64,000 nucleotides of DNA from JAPWJZ01 sp966211335 (GTDB lineage: Bacteria > Pseudomonadota > Alphaproteobacteria > Micavibrionales > UBA2020). The notes beneath the pieces are model-generated. The model made no database searches and was not told where the DNA came from. It saw only the letters and a list, made by a program, of their open reading frames with translations. This document shows positions 7,335 through 15,600 of this stretch, piece by piece; within the stretch, counting starts at the first letter, position 1; every line of letters begins with the position of its first letter. The translations under genes were made by a program, and so were the position numbers. The DNA lies in the NCBI GenBank assembly GCA_966211335.1, contig CBIHNF010000001.1, positions 1,178,001 to 1,242,000 on the forward strand, written 5' to 3'.

Positions 7335-9559
7335 TGGATAAATTTATCGACGATCTCATGTCGCGCATGACGCTGGATGAAAAAATCGGCCAGCTGAATT
7401 TGGTGCAGCGTGATACCGATGGCGATGTACAGACCGGTGCGACCGTCACCGCCAATGCGGCCGATAAAATCCGCGCTGGCAAGGTCGGCGGCATTTTCGG
7501 CCTCTTCGGCGTCGACCTCGTGCGGCAGGCGCAGAAGATTGCGGTGGAACAATCGCGCCTTGGCATTCCGCTGCTGTTCGGGCTTGACGTTATTCACGGC
7601 CACCGCACCATTTTCCCGCTGCCGATCGCCTTGGCCTCCAGCTGGGACATGGCGCTGATTGAAAAAACCGCGCGCGCCGCCGCCGTCGAAGCAACGGCGG
7701 AGGGGCTGAACTGGGTATTCTCCCCCATGGTTGATATTGCGCGTGATCCACGCTGGGGCCGTGTGGCGGAAGGCGCGGGCGAAGACCCGTATCTGGGCGC
7801 TGCCGTGGCGAAGGCGATGGTGCAGGGCTATCAGGATGGCGATATGTCGCGCGCAGACACGGTAATGGCCTGCGTCAAGCACCTCGCCCTCTATGGCGCG
7901 GCAGAAGCGGGGCGTGATTACAATACCGTCGATATGAGCCGCCTCCGTATGTTCGAAAGCTATTTCCCGCCCTATAAGGCCGGGATTGATGCCGGCGCCG
8001 GCAGCGTGATGACCAGCTTTAACGAGGTTGACGGCATTCCCGCCACCGGCAACCGCTGGCTGCTGACCGATGTGCTGCGGCAGGACTGGGGCTTTAACGG
8101 TATGGTGGTGTCCGACTACACGAGCGTGAATGAAATGTCGGACCATGGCATGGGCGATCTGAAAACAGTTTCCGCCCTCGCGCTTAAAGCCGGCACCGAT
8201 ATGGATATGGTGGGGGAGGGGTATCTCACCACGCTGCAGCAATCGCTTGATGAAGGCGCAGTGGTGACGGCGGATATCGATGCCGCCTGCCGCCGCATTC
8301 TGGAGGCGAAATATAAACTTGGCCTGTTCGACGATCCGTTCCGCCGGCTGGATGACAGCCGCGCATCGCAAATCCTCAGTGATGGTCACCGCAGGCTGGC
8401 GCGTCATGCGGCGGCGCAATCCTGCGTCCTGCTCAAAAATGCGAATGATGTTCTGCCGTTGAAACCTGCCGCCACCATCGCGCTTGTCGGCCCGCTGGCG
8501 GACAGCCGCCGCAATATGCTCGGCATGTGGAGCGTCGCGGGCGACTGGGAAAAGGCCGTCACGCTGGCGGAAGGTATGAAAAACGCGGGAGGGGACAATG
8601 TTGTGCTGAACTATGCCCGCGGCGCCAATATCGCCAGCGACCCGCTGCTGGTGAAAAAAATAAATGTCTTCGCGGAAGAGGTGGATATCGACCCCCGCAA
8701 TATGGCCGAGTTGATTGTCGAGGCGGTGGCGGCAGCCGAAGGCGCGGATGTTATTGTCGCCGCTGTCGGGGAGTCGCAAAACATGTCCGGTGAGGCCTCC
8801 AGCCGTGCGGATATTGGCTTGCCTGCGGAACAACAGGCGTTGATCCGCGCGCTCAAAGCCACCGGCAAGCCGCTGGTGCTGGTGATTTTCAGCGGCCGTC
8901 CGCTGGTGCTGGAGTGGGAAAACAGCGTCGCCGACGCCATGCTGTTTGTCTGGTGCGGCGGTACGGAAGGCGGCAACGGCATTGCCGATGTGCTGTTCGG
9001 CCATGAAAACCCGGCGGGAAAATTGACCATGACCTTCCCGCATCACGCAGGGCAGATACCGCTGTACTATAACCACAAGCGCACCGGCCGTCCTTACGCG
9101 GGTAAGTATGAGGAAGGCGGGGATGCGGCGACGAAGTTCAAATCGCGCTATCTCGATATCCCCAATGAAGCGCTGTTCCCCTTTGGCTACGGCCTGTCTT
9201 ACACGCGGTTTGCCTATAGTGCCGTCACGCTGGACCGGACGGAATTGAAGGGCGATGTCACGCTCAAAGCCTCCGTCACGCTGACGAATACCGGCACGAG
9301 GGCCGGCGCGGAGGTGGTTCAGTTGTATATCACCGATCCCGTCGCCTCCGTCACCCGCGCCATTCGTGACCTCAAGGGCTTCCAGAAGATCACGCTCAAC
9401 CCCGGCGAAAGCCGCGAAGTGGTGTTCAACATCACCGTCGATGACCTGAAATTCTTCGATTCCGCGCTGCAATATATATGGGAGCCGGGGGAGTTCATCA
9501 TCCAGATCGGCGCCCATTCGGCGGCGTTGCAGTCGGCCACCGTGCAGTGGCGCAAGTAG
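7331..9559 (+). CDS. bglX: Glycoside hydrolase family 3, beta-glucosidase-like
   Basis: A 742-aa GH3 enzyme removing terminal sugars from beta-linked oligosaccharides. Residues about 1-330 form the (beta/alpha)8 domain with LFGLDVIHGHRTIFP, a SPMVDIARDPRWGR block, KHLALYGAAEAGRDYN and the nucleophile Asp262 in GMVVSDYTSV. Residues about 370-600 are the alpha/beta sandwich (AVGESQNMSGEASSR supplies the acid/base region), and a fibronectin-III-like domain ends the protein. The order matches E. coli BglX, but no signal peptide is visible in MMDKFIDDLM, so it looks cytoplasmic. Its start overlaps the esterase stop. The substrate is inferred; beta-xylosidase activity is possible. Confidence 0.92.
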   Translation: MMDKFIDDLMSRMTLDEKIGQLNLVQRDTDGDVQTGATVTANAADKIRAGKVGGIFGLFGVDLVRQAQKIAVEQSRLGIPLLFGLDVIHGHRTIFPLPIALASSWDMALIEKTARAAAVEATAEGLNWVFSPMVDIARDPRWGRVAEGAGEDPYLGAAVAKAMVQGYQDGDMSRADTVMACVKHLALYGAAEAGRDYNTVDMSRLRMFESYFPPYKAGIDAGAGSVMTSFNEVDGIPATGNRWLLTDVLRQDWGFNGMVVSDYTSVNEMSDHGMGDLKTVSALALKAGTDMDMVGEGYLTTLQQSLDEGAVVTADIDAACRRILEAKYKLGLFDDPFRRLDDSRASQILSDGHRRLARHAAAQSCVLLKNANDVLPLKPAATIALVGPLADSRRNMLGMWSVAGDWEKAVTLAEGMKNAGGDNVVLNYARGANIASDPLLVKKINVFAEEVDIDPRNMAELIVEAVAAAEGADVIVAAVGESQNMSGEASSRADIGLPAEQQALIRALKATGKPLVLVIFSGRPLVLEWENSVADAMLFVWCGGTEGGNGIADVLFGHENPAGKLTMTFPHHAGQIPLYYNHKRTGRPYAGKYEEGGDAATKFKSRYLDIPNEALFPFGYGLSYTRFAYSAVTLDRTELKGDVTLKASVTLTNTGTRAGAEVVQLYITDPVASVTRAIRDLKGFQKITLNPGESREVVFNITVDDLKFFDSALQYIWEPGEFIIQIGAHSAALQSATVQWRK

Positions 9560-9629
9560 CGGATTGACTCTTCACCGCTTTAATGCGGAAATGGCTGAAC
9601 TCAAAACCAGCATGGAAGGAACAATCCAC

Positions 9630-10634
9630 ATGACCGCGCAACCGCCGAAGAGCGTCGCTGATTCCCTGAAAGAGCAAATGGGCATTCCGCTGATCGTTGC
9701 GCCGATGTTCCTGATTTCCAACCCCAAGCTGGCGCTGGCCGCCTGCAAAGAAGGCGCCGTCGGCAGCTTCCCCGCGCTCAACCAGAAAACGGCGCAGGGT
9801 TTTGAAGACTGGCTGGTCGAAATGGAAACCGGCCTTGCCGATTTGAAGAAGAATAACCCCAACGACAAAATTGCCCCTTATGCCGTCAACCTGATTGTGC
9901 ATAAGTCAAACCCGCGCCTGCAGGAAGACCTCGACCTGATCGTCAAGCACAAGGTGCCGATCGTTATCACCTCGCTCGGTGCGGTCGCGGACCTCGTCGA
10001 AAAAGTCCACAGCTATGGCGGCATTGTGCTGCATGACGTGACAAACATCGAACATGCCAAGAAAGCGATTGCGGCGGGTGTTGACGGCGTGATTGCCGTG
10101 TCGGCCGGCGCAGGCGGCCATGCCGGCACCATGAACCCCATGGCGCTGGTGCGCGAAATCCGTGATTTTTATGACGGCGTTGTCGTCCTCGCGGGCGGCC
10201 TTACCACCGGCAAGGACATACTTGCTGCCGAAGTCCTCGGTGCGGATTTTGCCTATATGGGCACGCGCTTTATCTGCACGACGGAATCGGCTGCGCCGCC
10301 CGAATACAAGCAGATGATCATCGATGCGAAGGCGACCGACATCATCTACACCTCCGCCGTCAGCGGCGTGCCCGCCAACTTCCTGAAGCCCAGCCTTGAA
10401 AAAGCCGGCTTCGACCCCGAAGTGCTGAAGAAGGAAGGCGCAACCGCGCCGAAGCTGAAGCCGATTTTGAACGAGGCCGCCGCCTGGAAGACCATCTGGT
10501 CGGCAGGGCAGGGCGCGGTGAATATCAACGATACGCCAAGCGTCTCGACCCTTATCACGCGTCTGAAAACCGAACATGCGGAAGCGGAAGATAAAGTTGT
10601 CGCCCGCCGCAAGCCTGCCGCGCCGAAGCCGTAA
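9630..10634 (+). CDS. Nitronate monooxygenase (2-nitropropane dioxygenase family)
   Basis: A 334-aa FMN-dependent TIM-barrel enzyme that oxidises alkyl nitronates such as propionate-3-nitronate. Signatures are PLIVAPMFLISN at the N-terminus, VDGVIAVSAGAGGHAG for phosphate and flavin binding, and VLAGGLTTGKDILAAEVLGADFAYMGTRF. An in-frame TTG at 9564 would add 22 residues, but the ATG at 9630 has AAGGA upstream at good spacing and gives the family-typical N-terminus. It follows the GH3 gene after 70 bp on the same strand, so it may be read from the same transcript. Its TAA lies within the first of three CGTAATATT repeats. Confidence 0.9.
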   Translation: MTAQPPKSVADSLKEQMGIPLIVAPMFLISNPKLALAACKEGAVGSFPALNQKTAQGFEDWLVEMETGLADLKKNNPNDKIAPYAVNLIVHKSNPRLQEDLDLIVKHKVPIVITSLGAVADLVEKVHSYGGIVLHDVTNIEHAKKAIAAGVDGVIAVSAGAGGHAGTMNPMALVREIRDFYDGVVVLAGGLTTGKDILAAEVLGADFAYMGTRFICTTESAAPPEYKQMIIDAKATDIIYTSAVSGVPANFLKPSLEKAGFDPEVLKKEGATAPKLKPILNEAAAWKTIWSAGQGAVNINDTPSVSTLITRLKTEHAEAEDKVVARRKPAAPKP

Positions 10635-10665
10635 TATTAGGCCGTAATATTTAGAACGTAATATT
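10630..10665 (+). repeat. Three direct CGTAATATT repeats upstream of recQ
   Basis: The 9-mer CGTAATATT occurs at 10630-10638, 10643-10651 and 10657-10665, spaced 13 and 14 bp start to start, just upstream of the recQ promoter. A fourth copy spans the recQ stop codon (12537-12545). The near one-and-a-half-turn spacing is operator-like, but no regulator is identified. Confidence 0.5.
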
Positions 10666-10679
10666 TTCCAGGCGAACGG

Positions 10680-10708
10680 TTGCCGGAAGCGCGGCATCGG
10701 CCTATACT
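10680..10708 (+). promoter_or_regulatory. Sigma70-type promoter of recQ, predicted leaderless start
   Basis: TTGCCG (10680-10685), a 17-bp spacer and TATACT (10703-10708). The recQ ATG begins at 10715, seven bases after the -10 box, so the expected first transcribed base is at or next to the start codon. No Shine-Dalgarno sequence precedes the ATG, which fits a leaderless mRNA. Confidence 0.65.
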
Positions 10709-10714
10709 GGCATT

Positions 10715-12541
10715 ATGTCTTCCGAAGCTCCCGCATCCGCGCTCCAGATCCTGCGCAAAACCTATGGCTATGACGCCTTCCGCGACAAGCAGGCTGCCGT
10801 CATTGACCATGTTGCGGCGGGCGGCAGTGCCTTTGTGCTGATGCCGACGGGCGGCGGCAAGTCGCTTTGCTACCAGATCCCCTCCCTGCTGCGCCCCGGC
10901 GTCGGCATCATCGTCTCCCCGCTGATCGCGCTCATGCAAGACCAAGTCGAGGCCTTGAAGCAGCTCGGCATTAGAGCCGCCGCCATCAATTCCGCCATGC
11001 CGCTCGACCAGATCCGCGAGACGGAACGCGCCATTCAGAACGGTGATATCGACATGGTCTATGTCGCGCCGGAGCGGTTGCTGATGGATGATTTCTTGCG
11101 CCTGCTCGACGGCGCGCATATCGCCCTGTTTGCGATTGACGAGGCGCATTGCGTTTCCCAATGGGGGCATGATTTTAGGCCGCATTACGCCCAGCTTTCC
11201 ATGCTGGCGGAGCGCTACCCGCATGTGCCGCGCCTTGCGCTCACCGCCACCGCCGATGCGCCGACGCGCCGCGATATCATCAACTGCCTCAGCCTAGCGG
11301 ATGGCGAAAGCTTTATCTCCGGCTTTGACCGCCCGAATATTCATTACACCATCGCCATCAAGGACGCCGGCCGCCAGCAGGTGCTGAATTTCATCAAGGA
11401 GGAGTTCAAGGATGAAAGCGGCATCGTCTATTGCCTGTCCCGCAACGGGGTGGAGGAAATGGCGGAATGGCTGAACGGGCAGGGGCTCAAGGCGCTGCCC
11501 TACCACGCAGGGCTTGATGCGCAGTTACGCGCCAAAAACCAGCAGCGCTTCCTGCGCGAAGATAAAATCATCATGGTCGCGACGATTGCCTTCGGCATGG
11601 GCATCGATAAGCCGGATGTGCGCTTTGTCGCGCATATGAACATTCCCAAGAATATCGAAGCCTATTACCAGGAAACCGGTCGCGCAGGGCGGGACGGGCT
11701 GCCCGCAAAGGCCTTTATGGTCTACGGGCTGCAGGATGCCGCGATGCAGCGCAATTTCATCGAGGTGTCAAACGCACCAGAGTCGCAAAAGCGCATCGAG
11801 CATGCCAAGCTGAACGCGCTTTTGGGCCTTTGCGAAGCGGCGCACTGCCGCCGGCAGATCATCCTTGAATACTTCGGCGACAAGGGAAAGCCTTGCGGCA
11901 ACTGCGATACCTGCCTGAACCCGCCGGAAACCTTTGACGGCACTATCCCCGCGCAAAAGGCGCTGTCGGCGGTGTACCGCACCGGCCAGCGCTTCGGTGT
12001 CAGCTATCTCATAGACGTGCTGATGGGCAAGGCTGATGCGCGGATAAAGCAATTCCAGCACGACCAGCTCGGCGTTTTTGGCATCGGCAAGGATATCTCA
12101 AAACCGGAATGGCAGAGCATTTACCGCCAGCTCGTCGCACTGAACCTCGTCGGCATCGATACGGCGGAGCATGGCGGCTTGCGCCTGACGCAAGCCGGCC
12201 AGGCCTTCCTGAAAGACAAGAAAACCCTGCAATTGCACGGGTTTGAGGGCAAAAAGAAGCGCGTCAAGACATCGCTTCAGCGCGCCGCCGAAGAGTTTTA
12301 CGAGCAGGAGGGGGATGCCGCGCTTTTCGCCGCACTCAAAGCCGCCCGCATGGAGCTGGCGAAAGCCCAGAACGTGCCGCCCTACGTCATTTTCCACGAC
12401 AAGACCTTGCGCGAAATGGCTATTTTCAAGCCCGACAGCGCGACGGCCCTGCTCGACATAAACGGCATGGGCGAGAAAAAGGCAGAACGATACGGCCGCA
12501 CCTTCCTCGACGTCATCCGCCGCCACAAAAGCGCCGCGTAA
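10715..12541 (+). CDS. recQ: ATP-dependent DNA helicase RecQ
   Basis: A 608-aa 3'-5' SF2 helicase acting in recombination and fork repair. Motif I is MPTGGGKSLCY (around residue 45), motif II is AIDEAHCVSQWGHDFRP (around 140), motif III is LTATA, and motif VI is YYQETGRAGRDG. The RQC zinc site is CRRQIILEYFG...CGNCDTC (residues about 375-400), followed by a winged helix (QLGVFGIGKD) and a C-terminal HRDC domain (about 530-608). This is the complete bacterial RecQ architecture. Its stop overlaps a CGTAATATT copy. Confidence 0.97.
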   Translation: MSSEAPASALQILRKTYGYDAFRDKQAAVIDHVAAGGSAFVLMPTGGGKSLCYQIPSLLRPGVGIIVSPLIALMQDQVEALKQLGIRAAAINSAMPLDQIRETERAIQNGDIDMVYVAPERLLMDDFLRLLDGAHIALFAIDEAHCVSQWGHDFRPHYAQLSMLAERYPHVPRLALTATADAPTRRDIINCLSLADGESFISGFDRPNIHYTIAIKDAGRQQVLNFIKEEFKDESGIVYCLSRNGVEEMAEWLNGQGLKALPYHAGLDAQLRAKNQQRFLREDKIIMVATIAFGMGIDKPDVRFVAHMNIPKNIEAYYQETGRAGRDGLPAKAFMVYGLQDAAMQRNFIEVSNAPESQKRIEHAKLNALLGLCEAAHCRRQIILEYFGDKGKPCGNCDTCLNPPETFDGTIPAQKALSAVYRTGQRFGVSYLIDVLMGKADARIKQFQHDQLGVFGIGKDISKPEWQSIYRQLVALNLVGIDTAEHGGLRLTQAGQAFLKDKKTLQLHGFEGKKKRVKTSLQRAAEEFYEQEGDAALFAALKAARMELAKAQNVPPYVIFHDKTLREMAIFKPDSATALLDINGMGEKKAERYGRTFLDVIRRHKSAA

Positions 12542-12672
12542 TATTCTTTTGCATAACCCGAGTCGCGCGGGGGCCCAGGGCCAAAAATTAATCCTTTTTT
12601 CGCCCCCGCCTTGCTATCCTGAATAGACTGACCATTTTGAACCTGTCGATATTCATTCAGCGAGGATTTTCC
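12542..12672. other. Intergenic region recQ to RTX1 with an inverted repeat
   Basis: 131 bp. It contains a perfect 8-bp inverted repeat, GCGGGGGC at 12567-12574 and GCCCCCGC at 12602-12609, with a 27-nt A/T-rich loop. It could form a large hairpin between recQ and the RTX gene, but the T-rich run lies inside the loop rather than after it, so it is not a standard terminator. A GCGAGGA ribosome site precedes the RTX ATG. Confidence 0.4.
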
Positions 12673-15600
12673 ATGGGCACATTTACCGGTACCGGCGGCG
12701 CGGACGTTGTTATTGGCGGGCCCAATGCGGACACACTGGAAGGCTTCGAAGGTAATGACTGGCTGCAGGCGCTCGGCGGCAATGACACCCTGATCGGAGA
12801 CGGCGGGCGGGATGCACTGTGGGGTGGCAGCGGCTTCAACGTTATGTATGGCGGCGACCAGAGTGATACTTACGTCGTCTACGGCTCGGAATTACTGATC
12901 GAGGATTCCACGCCGACTTCCGGGAGTGCCGACCGTATTTTGTCGTACGTCGATTTCGATATGTCGGCCGACGGCCAGAATATCGAAGTTATCCGCCTTG
13001 TCGCCCATGCCGCGACCAGCGCTATTGGCAACGATCTCGACAACACCATGGAAGGAAATGACGCCGTCAATACCCTGACAGGCGGCCTTGGCAACGATAC
13101 CTATATTATCCACGGTTTCGAGGATGTCCTGGTAGAAGGCGCGGCGGAAGGCACACATGACGCGCTTGAATCAACCGTTACCGTCAGCCTCGCGGGCTAC
13201 ACCAATATCGAGGACATCGTCCTCGACGGCAAGGCTGCTATCAACGCGACCGGCGATGCCGGTGACAACGTGCTCGATGGCCACAACAACACGGCCAAAA
13301 ATATCCTCACCGGCGGCTTTGGCAACGATACCTATGTCATAGACAAGCTCGACACCATCGTCGAAAACGCCGGCGGCGGCACTGACACAGTCAAGGTCGA
13401 TTTCAGCTACAGCCTTGCCACCCATGCGACACTCGAAAATATCACTCTTACCGGCACCGTCGCGCTGAACGCAACCGGCAATACCGGCGTCAACGTCCTC
13501 ACCGGCAATGATGGCGCCAATACTCTTGATGGCGCGACAGGCGCCGACACGATGATCGGCGGCAAGGGTAGTGACACCTACATCGTAGACAATTCCAGCG
13601 ACCTCATCACCGAAGTCTTGGGCGAGGGAACGGATACCGTCAAGTCCAGCGTGTCCTTTGACCTGGGCGTCAGTGGCATCAACGTCGAAAAACTCATCCT
13701 GACCGGCACCGGCAACATTAACGGCACCGGCAACGCGATCGATAACTCCTTCTCCGGCACCTCCGGCACCAACATTCTCAGCGGAGCCGGCGGCAACGAC
13801 ACCCTCAGCGGCCTTGCCGGCAACGACACGCTTGACGGCGGCATCGGTAACGACACGCTTGACGGCGGCACGGGTACCGACAGCTTTATTGGCGGCGCGG
13901 GCGACGATACCTTCATCATCGATAACTCCGTCGAAAACGTGACCGAGCTGCTGACAGAGGGAACCGACACCATTCGGTCGACCGCCAGCTACGACATGAG
14001 CTTGCATGCCGCCAACGTCGAAAAGCTGGTGCTGCTTGGCGTCAGCGTCATCGGCATCGGCAACAGCTTCGACAACCAGATCACCGGCAGTAATGCCAGC
14101 AACACTCTTTCCGGCGGCGACGGCAACGACACCGTGGACGGCGGCATCGGCAACGATCTCGTCAACGGAGACAACGGTAACGATACCCTGACAGGCGCCG
14201 GCGGTAACGACGTGCTGAATGGCGGCTCGGGTGACGATTCCCTCATCGGCGGGCTCGGCAATGACACGCTTTTCGGCGGCATCGGCAACGACACGCTCGA
14301 CAGCGGCATTGAAAAAGACACCATGATCGGCGGCACCGGCAACGATACCTATCTCGTCCGTGACGGCTCGACCCTTCTCGTCGAGAATGCCGGCGAGGGC
14401 ACCGATACCGTTAATGCTTATACCAGCTACACTCTTGCCGCCAATATCGAGAACATGCTCTGGGTCGGCGGCGCCGGAACGGGCACTGGCAACAGCCTCG
14501 TCAACATCATGACCGGTAACGGCGGCAACAATAACCTGCTCGGCATGGCGGGGAATGACACGCTGACCGGCTTTGGCGGCAATGACACGCTGGACGGCGG
14601 CGCGGGTGCCGACACCATGATCGGCGGCACCGGCAACGACACCTTCGTCGTCGATGACGTTGCCAACGATACCATCACCGAAAACGCGGGCGAAGGCACC
14701 GACACGGTGCAGACCGGCCTTTCGTATTCTCTTGCGACCCATCCGGATCTTGAGAACATCACCCTCACCGGCGCGCTGAACGTGGATGCGACAGGCAACG
14801 CCGCCGTCAACGTGCTGACCGGCAATGGCGCCACCAATACGCTCAACGGCGACATCGGCGACGATACACTGAACGGCGGTGGCGGCAACGACGTGTTGAA
14901 CGGAGGCGCTGACAAAGATACGCTGGATGGCGGCGACGGCGTCGATACGCTGCAGGGCGGCCTTGGCGACGACACTTATATCGTCGACACATCGACGGAT
15001 TCCATCGGCGAGGCTTTGAACGAGGGCACGGATCTCGTCAAGACCTCTGTCGACTTCACCCTTGGCACCAACGTTGAAAACCTGACGCTGACGGGGATCG
15101 CAAAAATCGGCAACGGCAATGCGCTTGCGAACACTATTACCGGCAACAGCGGGGTCAATACCCTCGCGGGCGGTGACGGCAACGACACATACATCATCGA
15201 TTCCAGGGATATCGTGATCGAGGGCGGCGGCATAGGCAGCGGCATCGATACGGTCAATATCAATTTTGCCGGCTATGTCCTTGGCGCGAATATAGAGAAT
15301 ATCACGCTGACAGGCGCGCTTGCGCTGAATGCAACGGGCAGCAGCGCCGTCAATATCCTGACCGGCAACGACGCCGACAACACGCTTGACGGCAGTACCG
15401 GCGCCGATACGCTGATAGGCGCTAACGGCAACGATATCTTCATCGTCGACAATGCGGGCGACGTCGTGACTGAACTCGCGGGTCAGGGCACCGATACCAT
15501 CATTTCCTCGATCGACTTCGATCTTGGCCTTAATGGCGTAGAAGTGGAAAACCTCACCCTGTCAGGGGCTGCGCTGATCGGCAAGGGCAGCGCAGTAGAC

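Noticed and set aside
7247..9517. 756-codon minus-strand frame opposite the GH3 gene
   Set aside because: The GH3 motifs on the plus strand are unambiguous and the antisense product has no recognisable domain.
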